Below, in pieces: positions 1-12,514 of a DNA stretch of 64,000 bases (positions are counted from its first letter, which is position 1; the number at the start of each line of letters is the position of its first letter). The position numbers and the translations under genes are program-made. Under the pieces are notes generated by a model. It was given only the letters and a program-made list of their open reading frames with translations. It had not been told where the DNA came from and did no database searches. Source of the stretch: Perkinsus olseni (Eukaryota > Perkinsozoa > Perkinsida > Perkinsidae); contig JABANP010000233.1 in NCBI GenBank assembly GCA_013115135.1, positions 1-64,000 of the forward strand, read 5' to 3'.

Positions 1-1374
1 AGTTACGAGGTTCGCGGACCGGACCGACGAGGAGTTCGCCAACTCGCGCACCGCTGCAGGCTTGCGGGGCTCAGTCGAAGATCTCTCCGGATACCTAAGA
101 AGTGGGGTTGTCTCTCGGTCTCGCGTTGCTCAGCTTGGATTCAGGTTTTGGAGTGCCTCTTGTCCGTAGCTATGTTCAATCTGTCGACAAACCCCCACCA
201 GCGTCTAAGAACTGGGTGGATGAGGGGGTAGTCGGCATCATCAAGGACCAGGGTCTATGCGGATCGTGCGCTTCATTCGCTACAACAGGTGCCGGCGGCT
301 TAGTCGCTGTGTAGGCTCACTGTCATTTAAGACAGGCACACTGGAAAGCCACTATGCTCTTGCGATGCATCAGACTAACTCTTCTATAGTACCGCTGTCG
401 GAGCAGCAACTACTGGATTGTGACCTTACTGCGTGAGGGGGAGCGGATCAGTGAACTCTTGCGAAAATAAGGATATTCTTTCTTTGCAGGGCTTGTGATG
501 GAGGTTTGCCAAGCGGAACCTTCACCTACATAAAAGCCAACGGTTTAACAAGCGAGACGGTATACCCGTATGAGGCCAGGAACTCAGCGACCTTCAGTCA
601 GCCTTGCAAAAGGGACCTGCTAACTCCCAACAACCTAGTCGTTCAAGTAGGAAACCGGCACTCTCCTTGAGATGCCACAGTGCCTTGTCTCAGCCCGGTG
701 TAGTCACTGGTTACACCCAAATCAACACTGGTGATTATGACACTCTCCTGTCGGCTGTGGGCTTGCTGGGCCCAGTTGCTACCATGATTGACGGTACTAC
801 TCCGGCGTTCAGGAATTATCAGTCGGGTGTCATCACTGGTGAGTCCTCCAGCGTACTCATGATAACCTCCACGCTGGACGCAGGTCCCTGTGGTACGAGC
901 ACTCTCCACATAGTGGTCATCGTCGGGTACGGCGAAACTGCGGATGGTATCAAGTAGGACGGGCAGCTGTCATAGTAGTAGGCAATCGGGATGGCGTGGT
1001 CTTAGATATTGGCTGATCAAAAACTCATGGGGTACTGGCTGGGGTGATAAAGGGTACGCCAAAGTTGAGAGGGGAACTGGTGGAGTTGGTATGAACGGCA
1101 CTTCCGCGCTTTCTCTCGACTCTGGCTCCCTAGGTATGTGCGGCATCAATACACTTTCGTGGTATCCGCATGTCAGCGTGTCGTCCGCAGTGACCACTGC
1201 CGCACCAACGAATAATCCACCTACAGTTGGGCCCAGGTGAGAACAGCATCGCCCTCATTGTTTGGAATCGAACTCCGCTTCAGAAGCGCCGCTGCTGTCG
1301 GAAGCTTCACTTCTCAATTTTCATGGGGACTTCTCGCCCTAGCGGCTACCATCATCATTAGTATCCGCCCTTGA
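1..1374 (+). CDS. Papain-like cysteine protease (C1A), 5' end outside window
   Basis: This is a cathepsin L-like endopeptidase, expected in a lysosome-like compartment or at the cell surface. The window opens inside the I29 inhibitory propeptide (FADRTDEEF). Exons read by eye are 1-101, 145-288, 336-432, 490-646, 694-838, 884-953, 1006-1236 and 1284-1374, joined by GT-AG introns of 43-57 nt. The mature domain keeps the oxyanion-hole Gln and catalytic Cys ([11 protein letters not shown]), the His ([11 protein letters not shown]) and the Asn ([10 protein letters not shown]). The usual Trp after the catalytic Cys is Ala. After the catalytic domain come a Thr/Pro-rich linker and a final exon encoding a hydrophobic tail ending IIISIRP, which suggests a membrane or GPI anchor. 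All exons stay in frame after splicing, so I read it as functional. Signal peptide and start codon lie off the left edge. Confidence 0.85.
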
Positions 1375-1944
1375 TGTTAGTATGCATTTACAAGAAGGGC
1401 ACCTCGTGGCTTCAAACTAGAGGACAACGGTTTATCCATCTAGGAGATGACCTCAAGTCGTCCCAACATCTACACTTCGCTTTCTTCTTTTTTATAAGAA
1501 CCTTTTTCATGTAGGATATCCATCTCGCGTTTTTACAATTTCTAAGGGCAGTGCATCGCGGGCACATTCGAGATTCGAGTTCGTCTTGTAATGTGGAGCG
1601 TGACAAAGTACCGATCGTACCCTTCCATTCTTCGTCGACATATCATGTACGACATTCTGAGTCAACAGCGCATCGGCATCGTATTTCACTGAGCACAGCT
1701 TTTACAACGAATCACCCTACGATGGCTATAGGAAGATCACATCACGAATAAATCCTGAAGTTGTTCACGAAGGAATTCGAGTTCTAGACTGCTCAGATCA
1801 GCAAGAGCAAGCTCCCGCAAAAGCCCACAACACACTGTTTCACTGAAATTGGTCAGAAAACAATCTCTCGATTGACAAACGTAACGCCGCTAGACGTACT
1901 GAGGAAACACCCACCATGAATCATGCGCATGCGACCGTAGACGA
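1375..1944. other. Intergenic stretch
   Basis: There is no supported gene between the protease stop and the next minus-strand exons. Short ORFs on both strands look like chance ORFs. Confidence 0.4.
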
Positions 1945-4900
1945 TCCCTACGAATCTCCCAATGGGGGACCATCAAAAAAGACTCGCGGCAATTTCTTAT
2001 CAGTTGGTATCTTCGACTCAGCATCAAAACTAAATCTGGTTACGATCGCTGCTTCGAGGAGTGGAGCGTTGACGACCGAGAGGAGATCTTCCTGTGAATA
2101 GGCCGATAACCAATCGGTGAGGTCGGACTCATGTATCTGATCGATACGCACCCGCTTCTTATACAGTCCAACAGAGAACCTCCTGTTGAGCACATCGGCA
2201 AGAGTCTAAGTGAGCCGGAACAACCGGCGTTGGACTATAACCTCACACACACAGTCCTCTGGTTAATCTTAGAGTGTCAGTTTTTCCGCCGCTAGCTTCA
2301 ACTGGGACGAGTTACGATGCAAAACGTATAGGGATACTTTCGAGAAGCCTACTGAATATAACCCCAAAGTTTCCTACCACAACTGGAAGGAATAGAAGGA
2401 GGAGGAGACACTGCACGCCGCTGCATGCGCCTTACGTCCCTGACCAGGATAGTTCGTATTGACCTTCCGTCTGCGGGGTTCAACTCCCGGACTCTGACGG
2501 TGTAATTGATCGCATGGAATGCCTGAAAATACGTTACACTCGGACTCTTGAATATTCCTGAAAACATGGCAGCGAATAGCGGTGTGGATTATTTCGGTGC
2601 CAAAAACAAGTTGCCGTAACGACGAAAAAAGGACGCATATCATAGTCAAACCAGGTATGCTAAAGATTGCGGGCTTCGCTTTTGACTCGCGTACCTGTAT
2701 GATGTGCTCCGAGCATCCTTCGAAAAGCTCTACCATCACGGAACAAGATCTTCCATCGGCCAGCCTAACTTCCCGACGAGCTGACGCTAGTGCTTCACCA
2801 GCGACGTCCACCTTAACAAAGCGAGAGTGCGTGGGCTAAGATACCATAGGATGCACGAGTGGCTGTTCGCTGTCCACTAGCGATCGGACTGAGCGAACAT
2901 AACTGAGATCGGAGCTGGGGGCTTACGCAAGGCGCGGATCCTCCTTGTAAGTTCTGCATGGCATGCACTACTTGAGCAGGGGGGCCGTCCGTCGCAACGT
3001 GAGAGGCCTCATTCTCTCTCTGCAATGAAAGATTTACGCGAGGTTCAAGCCCGACACGCGCCCCGGACAAGTATACATGACGATGGCGGAGCCGCCATGA
3101 AGCAAAACGGTGATTCACTGCCGAGACCCAGTGAGAGCATGCCCGCGGCAGTCAGTATATATTCCTACGCTTGCAGGCGGCTCCCTCCTGGCTAGCTCGG
3201 CGCGCAGTGAACTCGGATGGAAAGCTATACTTCCCTGCGCTAAGGGGTCCATCTACCAGAACAATATGGCTCATGGCCCCGGCGTATCGAAGGGCTACAG
3301 CAATCCCGTGATGAAGGAGGAGCTCCCCGAACTCCCTGTTCTGGGGCTTTGTGAGATTCAGGAGGTCGCCGGTAGTGTCTGAAAAACGGAAATCTGAGCC
3401 TTTCAGTTTTTCCGCCCGGCCGGGTGCCTCCGAGTATATAGGTGACGGCCTCCTTGATGGCATCATGCTGCTTGACGATGAGGTCAAGGTCCTTTCCACC
3501 GTCGGTGTAGCACTTTACCAGGAAGTTTCCGGCGTCCTTCTCGAAATACCTGCGGAACAGTGAGCGCAAAAGTTCCCACAGGGCCACTCTCGAGATAATG
3601 CAGCTGGCCGAGGCGGAGCGCTGCGTCCAGGAGGGGCTGATGAGAGCAGCGGCCCATCTTACAAACTTAGAACTGCAGTGACATTGCCACCGTTGAAGGC
3701 ACGTGTTGTACGATGAATGAGCAGCATTGATTCGCCTGAAATCCTTCGCTACCGTGGCAGTGGACCATAGTCGGCTTACTTTCCTTGCTAAGGGCATCTC
3801 CGATACCTCTTCCACTTACTGGCGCAACATAGTAAGAAGAGGATGTAAACCAGTGTAGCATTGACGCCCGATGTTCATTCGGCGAGGGATACCTTCGGAG
3901 GAAAAGACCTTCACAGCCTCGACTGACGTGAAAGCGGTTCCTCACGGCGCTCTGAAGTTGGTTAGCTCAACATCCTCTGCTGAGAACATGACCGCTCCTT
4001 GCCATAGAGTCCGCTGGGCATCGGGATACCCGAGGGCTATCCGAACCTAGGTTGGATAACCCGAACTCGGAGCAGCTGTCTTCACCAACGAAGACTCACC
4101 ACATCACTGTCTTGAAGAATGGAGAGCACGAAGGTGTGCTCGCCGAGGGTAACCAACGTTGTGAAAATGAAAGGCCGCCCGTCGTGGCTTGGTACAATGA
4201 GATGGGTGGACGAGAGGTCCTCCAGGGAAAAGATCTAAGCTTGAGTTCTAATCAGAGGGCCACCGTGCGGGCTTGAGTGAGTTCTCACCAGCGTCAGCCC
4301 CCCCGAGGTTGGGATGCCATCCTCAAGGCTCAGCGGGGTGGACTTAAGGAGTATTCTCAAATCGCTGGATGCCTCAGCTCCGGGTAGAGAGCGGTTAGCT
4401 GCATACCTGAGTGCTGACTGAGCAGGGGATCCAACGGCGGGGAGTGTCCTACAACACTTCAACTTCGTCATTGGAAGGGAATGTAGCTGCAATGACCGGT
4501 ATGGCGGTTTCAGTGGAGCCGTCCTGTCTGATCGAAGTGTGATCGAAACCTGAAAGCTTATCTGTGTAAGCTCCCACAAGGCACTCTAGCCTGAGGCTAG
4601 TAGCCTACCCACCTTTCGGACAGTACCGGTAGCTAATTGACTTGTCGTCTGCTTCGACAATGCATCCATCGCGCAGCATTCTACCTGTCGAAAGAGGCGT
4701 TGACAGGAAAATGTAGCCCCGCGAGCTGACATGATGTGTCAGAGAGATGACGGAGCAGACTCCTCTCGGTCTTTCTAGTGTAGTGGCGCTGCTGTTGTGC
4801 TATTGAGGAACCGTCGCGTGCTAGCTCATCTGAGTAGAGAAATGAGGTGTGGACAGATAAGTGGAAGTGAAGGACGACGACGCGAGTGAATTCTCTTCGT

Positions 4901-5294
4901 CGTTGTCGTTTCTATGGCTCTTACCACGCTCGACGAGACCCCAACTTGGCACGCCACGGCTCGAAGCTGGACAAAAGTCGTTCCTAAGCAACATCCAGCA
5001 CGATAACAGGCGTACCGAACCGCCCCACCTGAACGCCAAAGACAGCTCGTTCGGCACTTGAGTGTCGACTAGTGACACCGTGATAACGTGTGGGAAGGAT
5101 TCCTCCGCCAGACAGACAACAAGGCTCTGAGCGCAAGTCTGCCTCTTGCGATTCACGGCTGCTCTGATTGAGGTAGCTACCCGTTCTTTGAAGGTTTTGT
5201 CCTCTCGGCTCGCGTCACGGGATGACGAAGGGAAGTTGAAAACGCCGAGCATGTGCCTTTCTGGTTGGTCTGTTTGCCCGTCAATTGGCATCAC
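1945..5294 (-). CDS. Unrecognised multi-exon gene(s), minus strand
   Basis: Several protein-like segments bounded by plausible splice sites read on the minus strand: about 5290-5020 (begins near HMLGVFNFPSSSRDASRED), 4580-4460 (YTDKLSGFDHTSIRQDGS), 4240-4110 (ends before a GTGAGT donor), 3600-3400, 3410-3180, 2810-2690 (ends before a GTACGC donor) and 2193-1945. The exon near 3550-3430 contains GNFLVKCYTDGGKDLDL followed by HDAIKEAVTYI. This weakly recalls the strand that follows the catalytic centre in FtsJ/RrmJ-type RNA 2'-O-methyltransferases, but no SAM-binding motif was found, so I do not assign that function. One or two genes may be present, and the exon chain was not resolved completely. 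Confidence 0.4.
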
Positions 5295-6640
5295 CTAGGA
5301 AGCAAGCCGATCAGCTGCAAGTCTCCGCTAAGCGGACCTCACCGCAAAGAACGAAGAGTGGCTTAGGGGTTCATCTATGAACACTAGAATGGACCCAGTC
5401 CTGTCAGAAGTGTTGTTTGCGTACCTAAGCCTGTAGTCAGGGAGAATTGAGGGAGAATTGGCTGAAGTACACCGAGACCAGCAGGCGGAGGTCATTCAGT
5501 TGCTTGGTCCCCCAGAAGAGCTTCTGCCAACCCAGAGTGGACGGTATGAGCAATTCTTTGTTCGCTGGACCTGCGCTATGGAAGGGGTATACTGGTCATG
5601 AACAGCCGTCTGACCGCATGCTATTCCGTTATGCCTCAGTAATGCAGACGCGAGAGACTCGCTCAATCTCTTCTTCGGACCTTGTTCCTCCTTCTGGTGG
5701 GGTGAGGTACCTCGTCAACTAGCGAGTAGCGTGCGTGTCCGGTAGCGTACTTGGTAGCGTGCGAGTAGCGGAATGCACACTCGCACTAACTCTAGTGGGA
5801 GAACATGCGCTGGAGTGTGTGGACGCGACCTTATACCTAGTAGGTATTACCTACCATCGGTATGCGAGTCACCTGGCTCGGGAGTAGCTGAGAGGGTCAT
5901 TTGAGGGACGCCGTCTTCGTCTAGGCTGAACATTAGGCCACTCAGAATGCAGGCGGGTACCTGCTACGAGGCGGTTAGGATTGCTGGATTTAGCGACCCA
6001 CATCTTCCTCTTCCAAGAGGCCGGTGTCCCCAACCATCGCCTTCATGAACTCCTCAACTCTCTCCCGAGAGAGATGCAGCCCTAGCCTCGCAGGAGAATC
6101 TGGCCAAGTCTCAGACGAGGGAAAACGCCTATTGTCCGTCACCAGGGCTAGTGCCCGAATGCGAATTCGGTCCCCGCGCCCCTGGAACAGGCTTCACCTC
6201 AACCGTATATCCATCCGGTATGGGTGGATGGCCAGGTACTGGAGCTTTGAAAACAGCGTAGAGTGCACAGTCGTGGGTCGCCTGCGAGCCTCCACACCTG
6301 CCTCGGAATTCGGACGTATTATTCAGCCGATGGAGCCTCTACGGTATCGTTCTCCTCGTCTCCATTAGCAGTGTCCGAGTGGGTCGTGAATCGGCAAAGA
6401 TATCCCCTGCTTCTTGATCAATGGTTTTAGCTGCGGTGTGACGGTGGCGGTTTAAAGCCGGATCAAAGATGCTCACAGTCGATGGTGATGGATTATACCT
6501 TTTTCCATCCCCCACGGTGAAGCTGAATTATTGGAATATCTTTGTTGAAGGATCGCAGCAATATGAGAAGATTGATGAGGATTGAAAAGCCTGGAGGAGG
6601 ACGGCCTGATCCAGTTATCTCATTGAAGCAGGACAGCAGA
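5295..6640. other. Region with no clear gene
   Basis: One plus-strand stretch near 5450-5590 (containing EVIQLLGPPEELLPTQSGRY) could be an isolated exon, but no partners were found. At 5720-5785 the heptamer GTAGCGT and its variants recur several times as a short direct repeat. The plus-strand ORF at 6024-6368 has no recognisable features. Confidence 0.3.
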
Positions 6641-8665
6641 GAGACAACGGTATCTCACATCAAGGGGTCGAGGACGCATGAGCAATCCTCCCCGTGTATG
6701 AGAAGGCGTCGATGAACGGTGCGTGAGCCTGAGGTCTGCTTGCGTAGTTCGGAGTGGAGTGAGGAGAGCCGCACCGGATGGGGCATTGTGTCGATTGAAG
6801 AAGAGATGCAGCATAGCCTCGCTGTCGATGGACTCTAGAAGGATGGTGAAGACTCCCTCTGAGATAACCTTCCATGAGAGCTTGCTCCAACGCGGACAAG
6901 CTTACCTTCCCAAGAGCAGGTCTGGCAATGGGCGAGTGCTCCGTCCTGGGAAATGGTGGCTTCCCCAGGAGGGGCTGCAAAGAGGCAGGTGAAGCTGCGG
7001 TCATTGCTCGTACCATGACGAACGCTTAGAATTGGAGCAGCTTCCCTTGTCGATTTTCATGACAGTTTGTGCCCTCATGAAGACTCCACCATCCCTTTCC
7101 AAAGCCACCAAGATCGTGTTTTCAGCCTGTCGAACACCGTTTGAATTGGGGATCCTACGGTCTTTCTCTTGCCTGATCTCGATCTATGCGGACAACAACC
7201 TCCAGATCCTCATCAAGCAAGAGGGAGTCGCTGAAGATTTGTCGTTCCATTTGCTCTTGCGTCCCTGCAACCCAGACCATCGCGGTGTCTTCGAGAGGTC
7301 AGGTTACCCGGAATCTCATCGAGCGTGTGTAGACTACTCTGCGGCAGAGGCCCGACCTGCAACCACGTCATGCCTAGCAACAGGACTGTTCCTATCCACT
7401 TCCCCTCTGTTATCCTCATCTCGCAGCTGGGCTCTCATCGATGGATCCAATACTTCTACCGCACACTGTTGAATGCAAGAGAAGAGTCATCAGCTCCAGG
7501 CAAATATGTGATCGCTCACCAAGGTGGCAGCACCATCTATTTTTATGATTCTCAAGTTGCTCTGGGCGAGCGCGGTGATGTCATCAGGAGTCATATCCTC
7601 GAGACTTGCCATGCCGCCTGACCGGTTGCCGAATCCGAAGACAGAGCCAGCGGAATCGAATCACCAGGGAGCTCGGAAGGCCTCAGGTAGAGAACAAAAA
7701 CTCTTCGCGCTTCGACATCGGTGGCCACCAGTCGCATCAATGCTTCAGCATCGGGTTCTAGTAAGACGTGATGGGCCGTGACCACCATACGCCTGGCGGA
7801 GATGTTGCACACAACCCGGCCTATGAAAGAACAGAATTTCATCTCGAGGAGCCTGTAAGGTTTACCGATGAAATGCACTTGAGAGTACGACTCCTCCTTC
7901 ACGATGGTCTGTGAGCCATGGAGGAGGGCTATCTGCGCCACACCTAGTTCGCTGTGTAAGTTCTCTCCACTGTTGGTATCCGAATCGGTTGAATGAGATC
8001 GGAGCCAGAGACTCGCTAGTCGTCTCGTGAAGCCGGCTCTGCATCTGAGAGTGGAGAAATATCCTGATGTCAACTGACTTTTGCCCCGGAAGAGATCTCC
8101 GTCGAGGCTCTTCCCGATCAGTTCACACGAGCCGTGCGCCAGGCCCAGCCACAGGCGTCGATTGAAGAGGAAGCTCGGTCCCTACCCCGCTTCCATCTGT
8201 GTAGGGTCATCCGTGCCAGAGGGATCCTCAGTTAATTCTACAGTTACTCGAACCTGGCACTCGTTGACAAGGCCAGCATAGATATGAGACTTTCCCTCAC
8301 TCTTCCATCGCCGTCTTCTAGCTCAGTGTCGGGCCCGGCGTACTGATCGTCACATGCGTCACAGCTTCGAATGTGATGTCCTGCCATACACAGTGTATCA
8401 CTCAAGGTGTATTCTCGACATCGGCACCTCTCTCTTCATTCACTATTCGTATACGCCGTGCTTGCTGTATCCCCAGAATGACTCCTATGTAGTTCACGAA
8501 CCAGGCAGGCGAGTACTGCTGCCTCGACAGTAGCATTCCAACCAGCGGTAGACCGGCTTTGTTACATCATCTCGCAGGACCGCTATGAGGAAACCATTGA
8601 AGTCTCTGCGGCCTCTGTGGATCTCGTCCAGTTCCCGATAGAAGGCGAGGTGCCGGCTTAAAACC
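6640..8665 (-). CDS. Unrecognised multi-exon gene, minus strand
   Basis: Exon-like stretches on the minus strand run downward from about 8660. They are 8655-8510 (HLAFYRELDEIHRGRRDF), 8520-8420 (FVNYIGVILGIQQARRIRIV), 8290-8190 (NECQVRVTVELTEDPSG), 8073-7590 (includes VHFIGKPYRLLEMKFCSFIG and VVTAHHVLLEPDAEALMRL), 7605-7515 (DMTPDDITALAQSNLRIIK, ending at a GTGAGC donor), 7260-7150, 7120-7030, 6985-6910 (CLFAAPPGEATISQDGALAH, ending at GTAAGC) and 6890-6780 (ISEGVFTILLESIDSEAM). The mix of hydrophobic and charged residues is typical of a globular protein. I recognise no family. It begins within 20 bp of the end of the coiled-coil gene upstream, so the two could be a single transcript. Confidence 0.45.
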
Positions 8666-8676
8666 CTGCAACAAGG

Positions 8677-10539
8677 CTAGTGGAGGTCGTGGTGCTGTGA
8701 GTGCCAGTAGACTTGCTCGTTATTTTCCTCAACTTTTTGCGATTGACTGAAAAGGTTATTCAATTTTTCACTAAGCGCTTGCTTCTGCTCCTCCAACGCT
8801 CTCCCATGCACTGCCTGGAGCTGTTCGACTGTATCTACCATAGTTTAACTATGATAGTTATCGTCCAACTGGGGTGGTACGATGCTTCAACAACATCGAT
8901 GGTACTCACTATCGAGTTCCTTGCGATGTCTAGCCTCCACCTCCTTCAGCGCATTCTCGTGTTCAGAAACTTGCTTTTCTCTTTCTTCCATGTGGGTTCT
9001 GAGAGAATTTATCACCCTTTCGGAGAACGGGAGGTCCCCTGGTAGTACTTCTCGAGCACCTCAACCCTACAAGCGGTCCTCGTAGCGCGGGCCATGGACT
9101 CGACATAAACGAGAAGCAAGGCCTTCGTTACAGGCTCACGCGTGTTGTTGTTAGTGAGCAGCTGGCGATGAGCAGCTCTCGACTCCTCGAGATGTAACGT
9201 GACTTTGTGGATGCTTCCCTGAGCTCACACACTCAAGTCGAGCTTCCTGCAATTGGAGCTTCACCTTCAGTTCTTCAATCTCACTCCGTAGGACCCCCTC
9301 TCTTTCCGACGCGAGGCCGACGTCTCTCTCAAGCTCGGAAGCCCGTCCTCGCTCAGAGTCGAGTCTCGCTTGAAGTTGTTTCACTGATGCAGACCTGTAC
9401 GATCCAAACGCGAACTGCGGTCATCTGGCGAGGTCATGGGCTTTCCACACAAATTTATAATCTCCCTCTCTCTAGCGATGGTTGTGTCCTCGAGCTGCTC
9501 ATTTGCCTTCTCATGAAGGATCCGCGATGTCTTGAGCTCGGACGTAAGCCTTTGCCTCGCCTGGTGATCCACTAGTCGAGAAAAGTGAGCTCAACCGGCT
9601 ACCCGTTCAGACTCTTCAAGCTGGCTGCGCAACTCTTCAGCCGCCTTGTCGTCGTCTGCGGCGAGCATAATACCTGAGGATTACTTAGAGTGCTTCAGCA
9701 AGTCGCAATCGTTCTGACCATCGGCAAGATAACTCGACATGTCAAGTTCCGTCAATAGCCTGCTGGGAGGCGGCCCTCCGCTCCTGAGAGTCGATCACAG
9801 TCCCTTGCGCAGATTGCCACAAACAATCTGCGACAAGGTACGTGGTTGCCTTGTCTTGAGCTCTTCGGTCAGCTTCCTCCTGCAACCTTTCGATCTCAAG
9901 TCGTGACAATTGCAAACTCTCTTCCAGCTGATTGAACTACTCATTGAATGGATGGTCTCCTCAGAGATTCTCACTTTCCGTGTGCGCTCAGCGTAGCCTC
10001 TGATAACCTCCAGCTCTCGCATTGGTCGCATCGGATCCTGCAAATTTGATCAGTCTAACGAGAGCATTCTCTAATTTGTAAGTCACTTCTGCGTCTGAAG
10101 GCGTTGAGCTCTTCTGCCGCCTCTCTTTCCTCAGTTTCTCGACCTCGAGTGCCTTGCGTTTGAGTTTTTCTCGCAATTTGACCACCGTGCGATTTAGCAT
10201 AGTTATCCGAGCTCCAGAACTGAGACAAGGCCTCGACAGTGTCCTCCCCCATAAAGCAACACTCACTCCTCGACCGAGTCGGGTGGCCCACCAGAAGTTT
10301 GATTCGGCTGGGCGCCATTGCGAGCCCTTTCCTGAGATATGGAAGAATACGTTGGAGCCTTCGGAAGCGACCCCTTCCTCACTCACCGCGATGGACGCTC
10401 TCCAGTGCTCTCTGGGCGCTTCCGATGCTGCTCTGTGAGGCGGAGGCGTCGGAGACAAGGCCACGGACGGGCTGCGTGAATTTCCCTTATTGGCACGGCC
10501 TTCCTCTGATTCACCAGGTGCGCTGAGAGGAGGTAGCAT
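8677..10539 (-). CDS. Coiled-coil protein
   Basis: A long coiled-coil protein read through several introns. The ATG at 10539 opens a Ser/Pro-rich, disordered N-terminus. Heptad-rich segments follow at about 10200-10060 (KLREKLKRKALEVEKLRKER), 9925-9770 (SLQLSRLEIERLQEEADRRA), 9570-9400 (LHEKANEQLEDTTIARERE), 9384-9190 (SERGRASELERDVGLASERE), 9010-8890 (EEREKQVSEHENALKEVEAR) and 8830-8680 (VEQLQAVHGRALEEQKQALS). A GTGAGT donor ends the segment near 8895 and the next begins after a TAG near 8838. The likely stop is at 8677. Its role is unknown; structural or centrosome/cytoskeleton-type roles are usual for such proteins, but nothing here identifies one. The minus-strand gene immediately downstream may be part of the same transcript. 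Confidence 0.6.
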
Positions 10540-10643
10540 AGGCTCCAAATATCCTAAATGCACGCAGTCTGTAGGACGTTAGGCGTAGACGGTGAAATGT
10601 CGATGTGAAAGCTTCTCATAATCAATCATAACAGACTTAACAT

Positions 10644-10675
10644 GCGCGTGCGTGCAACCCGTTTGCACGCACGCA
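10644..10675. repeat. GC-rich hairpin, family member 1
   Basis: A near-perfect palindrome: GCGTGCGTGCAA, a 4-nt loop, then TTGCACGCACGC. Related hairpins occur at 20455, 26086 and 26697. Confidence 0.6.
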
Positions 10676-11598
10676 CAAAGCAAGCCAAAAACCGGCTCAT
10701 CCGAGGATCGTGAGAGGCTTCTGGGCTCGTAACATAGGGGAACTTTTGATTGGGGTGCTGTGAACCTGGGAGCATTGCGCTCGCCACGAATCTAGGAGTA
10801 ACTACGTTAAGTAGGCTCAGCTGTGACTCAACTCATAACACAACATTTAGGAGCTACTTTAGGCGTTACTCAAGTTTCAGGAGCAGTTTGCCTATGCAAC
10901 TGGCCCATTGTCTCTCATAGTCCAGGCGATATGCTAATTCGAGTCTTAGAACGGACAAATATCGTCTAGATTCCCAAGTGTATTTATGAAGGGAAAGGGT
11001 TGAGAAGGGTTAGAAAGGGTGTACTACACAGTCTGGGTGCCCGCTGAAGAGGTGGAAGAGAGGAAAGAGGGAAAATGAGGTTTGTGGCCAGCGAGAGAAA
11101 GAAAGTGGCCAGTCGATAAACAATGTGGCCGGGAGAAGTGAATTTGTGGCACGCGTGAAGATGAAGGGGCTGCTGCGGACTTCTTATTGTGAGCCCTAAC
11201 CTTGCGTCGCCAGCTGCTGCGATCTCACGGTCTTAGGGTCATGGTGCTGCAGTTAATCGATTGTTGTGTTATTTCCTCGCCTCAATCCAGATCAGTTGAC
11301 TCCTCAAGTTAGGATCATCGGGGCATCGGTTGTGTCGCACAACTCGAGTTGATAATAGTCATTCGCAGCGCTCACCGGAGCATTACTGGGGCGCTCGAGT
11401 GCTTGAGAACACGGGTCAAGTCCGCGGCGCAGGTAGAGTGTTTTGTCGGGGAAACATGGGCGAGAATGCTTCACAGAGGGCCGAGTAGCCTATCGTGTGC
11501 TATTGAGGCCCTCGAATCGACTGGGCCGTGTTTGCCTAGCGAGGAGGCTCGTTCCTTAGGAAGGTGTATGACTTTCGCTCGAGTGTCAGTTGAGTAGC

Positions 11599-11729
11599 AT
11601 GAACCCCGAGCTCTTCTCCCACCCCCTCCGTCCATGGAACCTGCGTGTACCTGTTCGGTATCGGCCAAGTGGTATGCATGCCTCTAAGATGCAGAAGGCA
11701 AAGATCTTGGATACATCCAGCCAACGTAG
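11599..11729 (+). pseudogene. Orphan copy of exon 1 of the 28.2-kb gene
   Basis: The reading frame opens with MNPELFSHPLRPWNLRVPV and is almost the same as the frame that starts at 28204. Of the differences seen between the copies, six are synonymous and one changes an amino acid (P/T). This copy is followed directly by a good splice donor (GTGAGC at 11730), whereas the 28.2-kb copy continues coding without an intron. No downstream exon was found here, so this is probably a partial duplicate, although a functional first exon with distant partners cannot be excluded. Confidence 0.6.
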
Positions 11730-12358
11730 GTGAGCTGACCACCAACCTTCACTCGCTGATTTGGTGGTGCCAATAGTCGGTGCCGGGTTCTAGTTCCTGA
11801 GCCAAACCACCAAGTCTTGGTGGCCTAGATCTCCCACGGCACCAGTGACAGCGAAATGAGCGGCCCGATGAAGTGCGTTGTCGCGTTCCGAGCTTCGAAC
11901 TATGGGGAGGAGGTACCAGCCAGATTGTTGATGCTAATATATTATTAATAACGATATCACTGAGATCGCATTTTGCTAAGGACTGCAGGTCCGAAGTGAT
12001 GTTTTGTGCAGAGCTTGACGTCGAATGATTCCCGAGTAGTGCACCCCTTTCGGCAGGGTTTGCTCAGCGCCGAGCTTGGAAGACGGGATGTGTGAAGGGT
12101 CCCGATTGTGTCGGTATGGCCGCAGGGTCACCAGAGCCTTGCCTCCATACAGCGGTGGATGGGAGCGGTGATAGTAGTAGGGTAGCGTGCAAAGAGTGGC
12201 ACTTCTGAGGACTCCGGGCTGGAGTACTTTCATCTTCGGTAGCGACAGAGGAGGGGGATGGCATGATAATGTTCGTGTTGTTGAGTACCATGCCATTCAT
12301 TGTTGGGTTCAGCCACTTTAGTGTGCACGTCGGATTGGGAACCGGTAGTTAGGATCGA

Positions 12359-12514
12359 TTCTACACCATTTCCCGATCAGATGGAAACTACTCAAATAGT
12401 TTAAAAGGGAGCTTTGGGTATGTGCTTCTTTCCACACCACTCCGCAAACTTTGTTTGAGCTGGTCGGGAGCTGGAATAACAATAGCTTCCATTTGATCGG
12501 GAAATGATGTAGTA
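12359..12514. repeat. Inverted-repeat element (MITE-like)
   Basis: Arms at 12359-12386 and 12487-12514 are reverse complements over 28 nt with about three mismatches. The shared core is CATTTCCCGATCA plus ATGGAA. They enclose about 100 nt of non-coding sequence. The form fits a small non-autonomous transposon or a structured RNA. No target-site duplication was clear. Confidence 0.55.

Noticed and set aside
8701..9045. A hydrophobic 114-codon plus-strand ORF resembling a membrane protein
   Set aside because: It is exactly antisense to coiled-coil exons of the minus-strand gene; antisense readings of Glu/Lys-rich coils give Leu/Phe-rich shadows.
12064..12300. Two overlapping minus-strand ORFs of 78 and 106 codons
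   Set aside because: No splice context, no recognisable motifs and no paralogues; likely chance.
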